A stretch of 5,163 nucleotides of DNA, from contig JAHIHJ010000322.1 in the NCBI GenBank assembly GCA_018899795.1, forward strand, positions 1 through 5,163, in the 5' to 3' direction. Of the stretch, positions 1 to 5,163 are shown one piece after another. The stretch comes from Methanobacteriota archaeon (GTDB taxonomy: Archaea > Halobacteriota > Methanosarcinia > Methanosarcinales > Methanoperedenaceae). Position numbers and translations under genes: made by a program. The first letter of the stretch is position 1; every line of letters starts with the position of its first letter. Below the pieces are notes generated by a model. The model ran no database searches. It was given only the letters and a program-made list of their open reading frames with translations, and was not told the origin of the DNA.

Positions 1-1
1 A

Positions 2-175
2 TCAGATTTTTCCAGCGCTCCTTGCAGTTCTTTTAAGAAGTTATGCCAGAAAGTAAGAAACAAAGTGGCAAAAGACCTGCTTGCTCTACTGCGAACTCAT
101 GCACGACGGCAGGGAGTGTCAACAGAGACGCTGATAAACCTTTGGCTCCGAGAAAAGGTGACGAAAGTGGCGTAG
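2..175 (+). CDS. C-terminal part of a ribbon-helix-helix (CopG/BrnA-like) antitoxin, 5' end outside window
   Basis: An open frame enters from the left edge and runs 57 codons to TAG at 173-175. Its last ~40 residues read as a short strand (KVRNKVA), a helix (KDLLALLRTHARRQG), a turn and a second helix (STETLINLWLREKV). This is the strand-helix-helix layout of ribbon-helix-helix DNA-binding antitoxins, and the GVSTETLINLWLREK ending resembles CopG/BrnA-type antitoxins of type II toxin-antitoxin systems. Such proteins usually bind their own promoter and neutralise a toxin encoded next to them; BrnT-type toxins normally precede the antitoxin, which would put the toxin to the left of the window. 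The part before the strand contains two Cys and looks like a variable linker. The gene converges on the minus-strand operon. The family call rests on pattern recognition of a fragment; it could be a stand-alone RHH regulator. Confidence 0.62.
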   Translation, partial: SDFSSAPCSSFKKLCQKVRNKVAKDLLALLRTHARRQGVSTETLINLWLREKVTKVA

Positions 176-238
176 GGGAGTGCTGAGTTATTTGATAGGC
201 AAATATTAATGGAAGCGTAATTCTAAGCATTATCTATT
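176..238. other. convergent intergenic gap
   Basis: These 63 bases separate the ends of two convergent genes: the RHH gene stop at 173-175 (+) and the operon's last stop at 239-241 (-). The stretch is AT-rich. It has no long T run on either strand and no strong hairpin, only a 5-bp TAATG/CATTA inverted repeat at 207-211 and 228-232. Transcription from both sides probably ends here or within the opposing gene, but no terminator can be called confidently. Confidence 0.5.
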
Positions 239-1288
239 TCAAAAAACCGCGCCGCGCATCTTCACTGCTGTGCTGTAGCCCACTGCGCCGCCTATTATGC
301 CCCCTATGACGCTTATTCCTATGTTCATCCAGGCATACCATGGAGCATAATAAACATGCCACACAACAGGAGCGAACAGGAAATAGAAAGTCCAGTAAGC
401 CACCATGCTCCTCGCTATTCCATATACGATCGCAGTGGAACGCCTGTCAGCATAATCCATCCGGAACAGGAAAACAAGCACATCTACGACCACACCTTCC
501 ATCATGTACCACCCAAGCCAGACCGTGATGTTTGTTCCCCATATTATCATGCCCACTAAGAGGTCTGTGGTAAACAGCAGCGTGGCTGTGCCAGGTTTTC
601 TCACAAGCTGCAGCGCCACGATCATCAGTGCTGTCGTTGGTATAGTAGAAAGCAGTCCGCCAAATGGTCCAAGGAGATCATTAAATGTCTGCCAGAACCA
701 TCTGAAAACCACGCCAGTAAGGGCGGCAAGCAGAGCTATTGTGATTAGATCAACCGTTGTGAATCTCTCAAGAATATTAAATTTCCCAAAAGCCACCAGT
801 GCAAAAACAATTATAATTATGCTTGCCAGCACAGTACCATATATCGCCCATGAGGGGGGTGGAATTATCTCAATTTCGTGGGAAAAAGTTTCTGTATGCG
901 GGCCTGCCGAATCAACATAGTTAACTTTGATCTCAAAAGAGGATTTCTCTCTAAGGGGGATAGAGTCAGGCGGCTTTACACTGAATACTATGGATATTGA
1001 CTCACCCGGCATAATTTCCTCAAAGGAGTTAATAATCGTATTTGTTTTTGTTACATCATCCTGCAAACCCAGACTGTGAGGCACCTTGATTTCGATACTT
1101 ACATTTTTTAGAGGTTCACTTCCATGATTTTCAAGGATTATTTTCCCCCTCTCAAGAGTGCTGCCCGCCACAATCACATCAGGAGCATAGGCATGATCCT
1201 TCATGGGGATCACCATTTCGATATTGGCACTCCCTCCGGCAGCAGCGCTTAGCATGAGAAGCAGCACCGCTGCAAGAATCATTTTCAA
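239..1288 (-). CDS. NEW3/COG1361-like ectodomain fused to an ECF S-component-like (YkoE-type) membrane domain
   Basis: The protein is 349 aa when started at TTG 1288. Residues 1-20 are a signal peptide or first membrane helix (MKMILAAVLLLMLSAAAGG). Residues ~22-145 form a beta-rich extracellular domain with the NEW3/COG1361 signature: ILENHGSEPLKNVSIEIKVP, then a MPGESISIVFSV strand pair; N62-V-S is a glycosylation sequon. A membrane helix follows at ~149-168, then a six-helix membrane domain (~178-198, 207-229, 234-253, 258-276, 284-310, 318-342). That domain resembles ECF-transporter S components: six helices, an AxxxA motif (A185, A189) in its first helix, and VRKPGTATLL at ~229-238, like the RKPGAA segment of YkoE/PF09819 proteins. 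S components bind vitamins or metals and normally need EcfA/EcfT partners, none of which is in this window. Start choice: GGAGG lies 5 nt before TTG, and TTG overlaps the previous stop as TTGA. ATG 1282 and ATG 1306 are alternatives (347 and 355 aa). This is the last gene of the operon. The fold is well supported; the substrate is unknown. Confidence 0.72.
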   Translation of the reverse strand: MKMILAAVLLLMLSAAAGGSANIEMVIPMKDHAYAPDVIVAGSTLERGKIILENHGSEPLKNVSIEIKVPHSLGLQDDVTKTNTIINSFEEIMPGESISIVFSVKPPDSIPLREKSSFEIKVNYVDSAGPHTETFSHEIEIIPPPSWAIYGTVLASIIIIVFALVAFGKFNILERFTTVDLITIALLAALTGVVFRWFWQTFNDLLGPFGGLLSTIPTTALMIVALQLVRKPGTATLLFTTDLLVGMIIWGTNITVWLGWYMMEGVVVDVLVFLFRMDYADRRSTAIVYGIARSMVAYWTFYFLFAPVVWHVYYAPWYAWMNIGISVIGGIIGGAVGYSTAVKMRGAVF

Positions 1289-2217
1289 TGCTTCCTCCTC
1301 GTCCATAACACAACTGCTGCAGTTATTAAAATCACTGCGATTACAGGCAGGGGGATCTCGGATTTACCAGACAAGCTCTGCTCATGAATGATTATATTAT
1401 CTTCTCCCTGACCATCATATTCTACTGCTAAAATTGCATTTAATGGATGGAGATATGCCTCGCCTCCTCTTTCAAACCTGACAATGTTTTCCGCAGTAAT
1501 ATCCTTCTTGACATCAAATTCATCAATATCAAAATACGAACCGTTTTTTCCCTTCGCTACATCTTTACCCAGAAAGCGAGAGTTGAAATAGAGCATGTCA
1601 TCTTCCCTGGGAGTGCCAGCTATCTGCACGGTCCATAAAGCAGCATTCATGGCATTTTCAGGTGCATCCCCAAAAGATACCGCCATTTCATCTTTTTTTG
1701 TTGTATAAGCCAGGGCATAGTTCCCCTCTGTGATCCAGAATCTTGTGAACCTATCCTGTTGCTCATAAACTACAACAAGTACAACTCCGTAGGGACCGCC
1801 ATTTGGATTTTTATAGGAAACACTCACATTAACCTCGCTCTTCTTGATTTTCCGGCTCACATTATAAGCATACTGCGCAGTGCCAAAAGCAGCTACATAA
1901 TCCGGTTTCTCCCTCACTCCAAGGCTTTCATTGTTCAACCTGACATCCAGGGTATCTCCTTTATTATAGTTCCACACGGGCACATAGAGTCTTGCAAATT
2001 TGATTTTTGCATCCGGGATATTAAAATGCTCTTCATAGGGATTCTCCTGCGTATATCCATGCCCTCCAGCCACGTAAACACTACCGTGGATTGTGCCTTC
2101 TGCAATCGTATATAAAGGAGTGCCCTCGCCCCTCCATCCTCTTTCTCCATCCATGGTTAATATTATTATTATTATTGCAATAATTGCGATTCCAAGGAAA
2201 ATGATAAGCTTTTTCAT
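1285..2217 (-). CDS. membrane-anchored DUF3344 protein
   Basis: The protein is 310 aa. Residues 4-21 are a very hydrophobic, isoleucine-rich helix after MKK (signal peptide or uncleaved anchor; no clear cleavage site). Residues ~35-280 are a beta-rich extracellular domain of the DUF3344 type. The call rests on blocks shared with the paralogue at 4075-5043: an early HG.V.. segment (44-49), KIKFARLYVPVW (71-82), GVVLVVVYEQQD..TRFWITEG (144-165), a LYFNS strand (209-213) and NAILAVEY (260-267). Sequons at N96, N119, N130 and N225 suggest glycosylation outside the cell. The C-terminus has a short IPLP turn, a helix (~289-305) and the basic tail RRKH, a tail-anchor layout resembling archaeal CTERM sorting signals, though it does not match PGF-CTERM exactly. 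DUF3344 has no established biochemical role. The ATG overlaps the permease stop by 4 nt (ATGA) and has no good Shine-Dalgarno sequence (nearest GAGG is 13 nt away), so it probably depends on translation of the permease. Confidence 0.8.
   Translation of the reverse strand: MKKLIIFLGIAIIAIIIIILTMDGERGWRGEGTPLYTIAEGTIHGSVYVAGGHGYTQENPYEEHFNIPDAKIKFARLYVPVWNYNKGDTLDVRLNNESLGVREKPDYVAAFGTAQYAYNVSRKIKKSEVNVSVSYKNPNGGPYGVVLVVVYEQQDRFTRFWITEGNYALAYTTKKDEMAVSFGDAPENAMNAALWTVQIAGTPREDDMLYFNSRFLGKDVAKGKNGSYFDIDEFDVKKDITAENIVRFERGGEAYLHPLNAILAVEYDGQGEDNIIIHEQSLSGKSEIPLPVIAVILITAAVVLWTRRKH
1294..1298 (-). promoter_or_regulatory. ribosome binding site deciding a TTG start
   Basis: GGAGG on the minus strand, inside the end of the preceding DUF3344 gene, sits 5 nt before TTG 1288 but 11 nt before the next ATG (1282). 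The upstream ATG at 1306 has no Shine-Dalgarno sequence in front of it. Spacing therefore favours TTG, which also gives the N-terminus a Lys directly after the initiator, as expected for a signal peptide. Confidence 0.65.
2162..2176. repeat. (ATT)5 triplet run inside a signal helix
   Basis: Five tandem ATT triplets (AAT on the minus strand) encode a run of isoleucines within residues 12-20 of the downstream DUF3344 protein. As an in-frame triplet tract, slippage would change the hydrophobic length of the N-terminal helix rather than the frame. It is probably only codon bias in a poly-Ile segment. Confidence 0.6.
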
Positions 2218-3413
2218 ATCTGCCGCAGTGCCTCAAGTGGATTCAATTTCGCTGCCCTTCTTGCAGGATATAAGCCAGAAACAACCGACAGAACAAGAGA
2301 GATAATGAATCCGGCAACAAGAAGCGATGGGGTGATAACAGTAATGTGGGTGGATTGTAATCTTTCTCCCATTTCACCAAGCTGGCTGACCAGGAAGGGT
2401 TTGCCCAGAATATCGATCATCATAGAAAAAGCAGATCCCAGCAAAATGCCTAATATCCCTCCCATAACCCCTATGATCATACTTTCGGCAAGGAACATCT
2501 TCATGATATCAAAATCAGATGCTCCCAGAGCTTTTGACAATCCTATTTCCTTTGTACGCTCGTAAACCGAGATTGTCATTGTATTTATTATCATTAATCC
2601 CCCAACGATAAGCGATATCCCTGAGAAAAAACCCAGAACAAGGGTTATTGCAGCCATCAGGCTGTTCACTGCATCGATTTCATCCTGAGCAGAATACCCC
2701 TTCAATCCAAGTCTCTCGATCTTAGTTCTCACAGAAGAGGTAAATACCGGGTCATCCACTTTAACAAAACCGCCGTCATAAGCCTCCTTTTCATCCATTT
2801 CCCTTGCTTTGTTAATGTCAAGCATCACCTGATTATCGTGCTCCCCTCCTGTGGGTTTCATAACACCAACTATTCTGAATACCGCAGTTTTATCCCTCGG
2901 ACGTCCTTCCTCTCCGTATAATCTGAGCATGACAGTGATCTCATCGCCAGGTTTAATATTTTCTATCTTTGACAACTTATCGGCAGCATCTCGCCCAAGC
3001 ACGACCTGATTGGTGTTTTCCTGAAACCAGTCTCCTTTTTCCAGATGCAGGTTCTGAACATGGTTATAATCTTTAGTAACTCCTTTAAAAGTAAGATAGG
3101 TCTTGTTCATCGTTACATATGGGTCTTTTACGTACTGAGCTGCCAGCATAACATGCTCAGTTCTCCTGATATCATTTATTTTTGAATCAGTCAGCAGAAT
3201 CGTGCTTCCTTTATCTGATCCTGCCGATACCTCTATTATTGTTAGATCATGGGATGCTTTGATCTTATCGACTGCCTGAATTCGCAAGCCTTCTCCCAGG
3301 GAGGTTACCCCAATGACTGCTGCAACCCCTATAGCTATTCCCAGCACTATGAGAAATACCCTCAGTTTTTTCCTGGCAAGCTGCCTGAATGCTAAGGAAA
3401 ACAATTCCCTCAT
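2214..3413 (-). CDS. MacB/FtsX-type ABC transporter permease
   Basis: The protein is 399 aa, a normal length for the MacB_PCD plus FtsX architecture. A short cytoplasmic amphipathic N-terminus (RELFSLAFRQLARKKLRVF) leads into TM1 (~18-38). An extracellular domain follows at ~40-245. Then come TM2 (~252-280), TM3 (~311-335) and TM4 (~362-383). The cytoplasmic loop after TM2 carries the family hallmark YERTKEIGLSKALGAS (284-299), which contacts the ATPase. The protein ends with the typical LYPARRAAKLNPLEALR motif. There are no cysteines and no lipobox. It should dimerise and pair with the ATPase encoded just upstream; the gene overlaps that stop by 4 nt (ATGA) and has its own strong ribosome-binding site. 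In bacteria this fold moves lipoproteins, drugs or peptides by mechanotransmission, or signals to surface hydrolases (FtsEX). In a single-membrane archaeon an outer-membrane partner is not expected, so the neighbouring surface proteins are the likely clients or partners (inference). Confidence 0.93.
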   Translation of the reverse strand: MRELFSLAFRQLARKKLRVFLIVLGIAIGVAAVIGVTSLGEGLRIQAVDKIKASHDLTIIEVSAGSDKGSTILLTDSKINDIRRTEHVMLAAQYVKDPYVTMNKTYLTFKGVTKDYNHVQNLHLEKGDWFQENTNQVVLGRDAADKLSKIENIKPGDEITVMLRLYGEEGRPRDKTAVFRIVGVMKPTGGEHDNQVMLDINKAREMDEKEAYDGGFVKVDDPVFTSSVRTKIERLGLKGYSAQDEIDAVNSLMAAITLVLGFFSGISLIVGGLMIINTMTISVYERTKEIGLSKALGASDFDIMKMFLAESMIIGVMGGILGILLGSAFSMMIDILGKPFLVSQLGEMGERLQSTHITVITPSLLVAGFIISLVLSVVSGLYPARRAAKLNPLEALRQI

Positions 3414-4075
3414 TGAATCCTCCCGTCCATTATGCTGATCACTCTATCAGCTGTATGTGCTACATCCATATCATGGGTTACCAGCATAATGGTTTTTCCC
3501 TCTTCTTTGTTTAAGCGTCTCATCAGGTCAAGTATGGTTTTTCCTGTCTTAGAGTCGAGATTTCCCGTAGGTTCATCTGCAAGGATAAGCATTGGATCAT
3601 TGGCAAGCGCCCTTGCTATAGCAACACGCTGCTGCTCACCACCTGAAAGCTCTGTGGGAAGATGGTTGGCGCGGTTTGTTAAGCCTACAGACTCAAGCAG
3701 CATCATCGCCCTCTCCCTTCTCTTGATCCATGGAGTTTTATTGAAATACATCGGGTACTCGATGTTCTGCGCAGCAGTCATGGCTGGCATAAGATTAAAT
3801 GTTTGAAACACAAACCCGATTAATTTTCTGCGCAGCAACACCAGCGAGGAGTTATTTTTGAAATCAACCCTGCTGCCATTTAGAGATACCTCTCCCCTCG
3901 ATGGTGAATCAATGCATCCAAGAATATATAAAAGCGTGGATTTCCCGGAACCCGATGGGCCAATAACCGAGATAATCTCACTTTCCTCGATGGTAAGATT
4001 TACGCCTTCCAGAGCAACTACTTTTTCTTTGCCTTGAGAGTAATACTTTGTTAAATCCATCGTATTAACCATCAT
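3410..4075 (-). CDS. LolD/MacB-type ABC transporter ATP-binding protein
   Basis: The protein is 221 aa, a single complete nucleotide-binding domain of standard LolD length. All catalytic motifs are intact: Walker A GPSGSGKST (39-47, K45), Q-loop Q91 in FVFQTFNLMP, ABC signature LSGGEQQR (143-150), Walker B MLILADEP (162-169, D167 and catalytic E168), D-loop GNLDSKTG (171-178) and H-loop H201. The ADEPTGNLDS wording and the FQ-FNLMP Q-loop are typical of the LolD/MacB/FtsE subgroup that serves FtsX-fold permeases, matching the next gene. It acts in the cytoplasm as a dimer, powering the permease by ATP hydrolysis. The ATG at 4075 shares one base with the previous TAA (TAATG) and is preceded by GAGGAG 8 nt upstream; a second ATG follows directly and a third at codon 6. 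Confidence 0.96.
   Translation of the reverse strand: MMVNTMDLTKYYSQGKEKVVALEGVNLTIEESEIISVIGPSGSGKSTLLYILGCIDSPSRGEVSLNGSRVDFKNNSSLVLLRRKLIGFVFQTFNLMPAMTAAQNIEYPMYFNKTPWIKRRERAMMLLESVGLTNRANHLPTELSGGEQQRVAIARALANDPMLILADEPTGNLDSKTGKTILDLMRRLNKEEGKTIMLVTHDMDVAHTADRVISIMDGRIQ
3419..3424 (-). promoter_or_regulatory. ribosome binding site of the permease gene
   Basis: GGGAGG on the minus strand, within the last codons of the ATPase gene, is 5 nt before the permease ATG at 3413. It is strong and well spaced, so the permease can be initiated independently as well as by coupling through the ATGA overlap. Confidence 0.75.
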
Positions 4076-5043
4076 TAGCGATTCTCCTCTATGTACAGTA
4101 TTGCATTAGTAAGCATCATATAATCGTAGTTATCCTGTACTGCGGCAAAATTATTTGATGGCTTCATATAATTGGAAACATCCCGCTCATCAACTCCAAT
4201 CTGGACGATATCGTTTGAAAAATACACATCACTCCAGATTCCGCTCTCGTATCTGAACACCAATTTAAGCAATTCCTTCAGAAATGAAAAGCTGCCAAGT
4301 CCGCTCTCCTCTTCGTTAAAATAGAGCCTGTTGTGGGCAGTTTCTCCACTTGCCGTATATCCCGCTGATGGAGCTGCGGTTATTAAGGAAGCTTTTTTTA
4401 TATTTTTTAATTCTACGTCTCCGTTAAAGTATATCTTACTGGTTGCCATCCCTGGAGTGATGCCGTAGTCTGCATAGAGCATATCAGCACCCTCATTGAC
4501 CCAGTACTCAACAAGCGGGCAATCCTGGCATTCGTATATTACCAGTAATCCGATTCCCTGCGTGCAAAACGTGCTTCCATCCGCATCTGCATTTTTAATA
4601 GCTGCCTGGTAGTTTTCGCTAACACGATTGGTCACATCATATACATTAACGCCTGAAAAGAAATCGTACAACCCCACAAATCCTTTGTTATCAGTATAGT
4701 TAGCAGCCTCTGTCAGAATAACATCATCATCGATTACCTCCATAGTTGGGTACACGCCTATGGTTCCGTCCTTGCTCCAGACATAGTATGCATATAGTCT
4801 GGCGAGTTTAACTTTTGCGTTCATAGGCATGCCGACATCGAAGTTAACAGTGTATGTTTCATTGTAATTTATCACACCGCTATATCTGCTGTCCCCAGGC
4901 GTGAAAAATACCTTGCCGTGAACTTTATCATGAAATACCGTATTAAGCGGTTTATCGCCTGCATACGAGCCAGATGCACTGGATACAAGCAATAAAATCA
5001 GAGCAAAAACAATCTTAAAAAGTGTACGTGATCTCATCTGCAT
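4075..5043 (-). CDS. secreted DUF3344 protein
   Basis: The protein is 322 aa from ATG 5043. The N-terminus is a clear signal peptide: RSRTLFK, a hydrophobic stretch at ~11-20, then SSASGSYAG with likely cleavage near residue 28. The rest (~30-322) is beta-rich and has no second membrane helix or lipobox, so the product is probably released or held by protein contacts. It is a paralogue of the protein at 1285-2217: HGKVFF (42-47), AKVKLARLYAYYVW (76-89), GIGLLVIYECQDCPLVEYWVNEG (163-185, aligning with its FWITEG region), RLYFNEEESG (239-248) and NAILYIEE (313-320). Unlike the paralogue it has three cysteines (C160, C172, C175), including a CQDC pair suited to a disulfide or metal site. Sequons lie at N61 and N115. 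A longer frame opens at ATG 5094, but GGGAGG 6 nt before ATG 5043 and the signal peptide right after it favour the shorter form. It overlaps the upstream CARDB gene by 29 nt. Function is unknown for the family. Confidence 0.82.
   Translation of the reverse strand: MQMRSRTLFKIVFALILLLVSSASGSYAGDKPLNTVFHDKVHGKVFFTPGDSRYSGVINYNETYTVNFDVGMPMNAKVKLARLYAYYVWSKDGTIGVYPTMEVIDDDVILTEAANYTDNKGFVGLYDFFSGVNVYDVTNRVSENYQAAIKNADADGSTFCTQGIGLLVIYECQDCPLVEYWVNEGADMLYADYGITPGMATSKIYFNGDVELKNIKKASLITAAPSAGYTASGETAHNRLYFNEEESGLGSFSFLKELLKLVFRYESGIWSDVYFSNDIVQIGVDERDVSNYMKPSNNFAAVQDNYDYMMLTNAILYIEENR
4084..4089 (-). promoter_or_regulatory. ribosome binding site of the ATPase gene
   Basis: GAGGAG on the minus strand, inside the last codons of the upstream DUF3344 gene, is 8 nt before ATG 4075 and 11 nt before the adjacent second ATG. 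It favours the first ATG. Confidence 0.65.
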
Positions 5044-5163
5044 TATTGTCCTCCCTTGACTCTCTAACATTGTTTTTTTCATCCACGACCACACGTATGA
5101 TATGGTCTCCTCTCCCCACTGCTATGGAAAGTTTTTCAATGGTAGATGTTCCCCCTTCCAGCG
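5015..5163 (-). CDS. C-terminal end of a CARDB-domain surface protein, 5' end outside window
   Basis: A minus-strand frame enters from the right edge and ends at TAA 5015-5017, giving 48 complete codons. It reads as the last strands of a CARDB (cell adhesion-related, Ig-like) domain: a short GGTSTIEKLSIAVGRGDH stretch, the strand HIIRVVVDEK, the hallmark turn NNVRESREDNN (like the D-x-x-x-V-x-E-S-x-E-x-N-N motif of the family), and a final ADEITYTF strand. The domain is extracellular and usually repeated in archaeal and bacterial surface proteins; in methanogens it often accompanies DUF3344. The product ends right after the domain, so it has no C-terminal anchor. It overlaps the downstream DUF3344 gene by 29 nt in another frame, so the two are surely co-transcribed. 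The rest of the protein cannot be seen. Confidence 0.85.
   Translation of the reverse strand, partial: LEGGTSTIEKLSIAVGRGDHIIRVVVDEKNNVRESREDNNADEITYTF
5050..5055 (-). promoter_or_regulatory. ribosome binding site deciding the DUF3344 start
   Basis: GGGAGG on the minus strand is 6 nt before ATG 5043 and 12 nt before a second ATG at 5037. Nothing comparable precedes the in-frame ATG at 5094. This places the start at 5043, directly in front of the signal peptide. Confidence 0.75.

Noticed and set aside
44..184. 47-codon plus-strand frame starting at ATG 44
   Set aside because: It is an out-of-frame shadow of the RHH gene with Cys- and Ser-rich, unstructured composition.
33..230. 65-codon minus-strand frame downstream of the operon
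   Set aside because: It lies opposite the RHH frame, which has convincing fold-like sequence. It has no ribosome-binding site and no recognisable composition or motif.
207..232. TAATG/CATTA inverted repeat as a terminator
   Set aside because: The stem is only 5 bp with a 16-nt loop and no T run follows on either strand, so it is likely chance in AT-rich sequence.
504..920. 138-codon plus-strand frame
   Set aside because: It is antisense to the membrane domain and ectodomain of the S-component-like gene, and its residues show no coherent domain.
1759..2115. 118-codon plus-strand frame
   Set aside because: It is antisense to the DUF3344 coding region, which is supported by its paralogue; no ribosome-binding site or family resemblance.
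2162..2176. ATT triplet run as a phase-variation tract
   Set aside because: There are only five units and length changes stay in frame, so it cannot switch the gene off.
3432..3806. 124-codon plus-strand frame
   Set aside because: It is antisense to the ABC ATPase, whose motifs are all intact.
5044..5094. 17-residue N-terminal extension of the secreted DUF3344 protein (ATG 5094)
   Set aside because: It has no ribosome-binding site, would put a polar stretch before the signal peptide, and overlaps the CARDB frame.
1..5163. tRNA, rRNA, CRISPR array, insertion sequence or riboswitch
   Set aside because: No tRNA-like cloverleaf, regularly spaced repeats, transposase motifs or terminal inverted repeats were seen. 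Nearly all the sequence is coding, leaving no leader space for a riboswitch.

Overview
The window looks archaeal, most likely from the Methanosarcinia (methanogens or ANME-type methanotrophs). The evidence is two DUF3344 paralogues, a CARDB-type and a COG1361/NEW3-like beta-sandwich ectodomain, exported proteins with no lipobox and no outer-membrane parts, and strong GGAGG ribosome-binding sites. The lineage is inferred from these families, not shown by a marker gene.

Layout. Positions 2-175 (+ strand) hold the 3' end of a small gene whose product ends in a ribbon-helix-helix fold, probably an antitoxin. Positions 176-238 are a short convergent intergenic gap. Everything from 239 to 5163 is one tightly packed minus-strand operon, read right to left: (1) the C-terminus of a CARDB-domain protein (5015-5163, cut by the window edge); (2) a secreted DUF3344 protein (4075-5043); (3) a LolD/MacB-type ABC ATPase (3410-4075); (4) a MacB/FtsX-type permease (2214-3413); (5) a second DUF3344 protein anchored to the membrane by a C-terminal helix (1285-2217); (6) a membrane protein joining an extracellular beta-sandwich to a six-helix domain that resembles an ECF-transporter S component of the YkoE type (239-1288). 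All five junctions overlap (29, 1, 4, 4 and 4 nt), so co-transcription and translational coupling are very likely. No promoter for the operon lies in the window; it must be further right.

How the genes may work together (inference). Genes 3 and 4 form a type VII (MacB/LolCDE/FtsEX-like) ABC complex, which usually converts cytoplasmic ATP hydrolysis into movement of extracellular domains. Around it are three or four surface proteins with beta-rich ectodomains (DUF3344 twice, CARDB, NEW3-like) and a putative small-molecule-binding membrane domain. This reads as a cell-surface machine, either for substrate capture and uptake or for handling exported surface proteins. The least expected part is the S-component-like protein: it has no visible ECF ATPase/T partner but is coupled to a MacB-type transporter.
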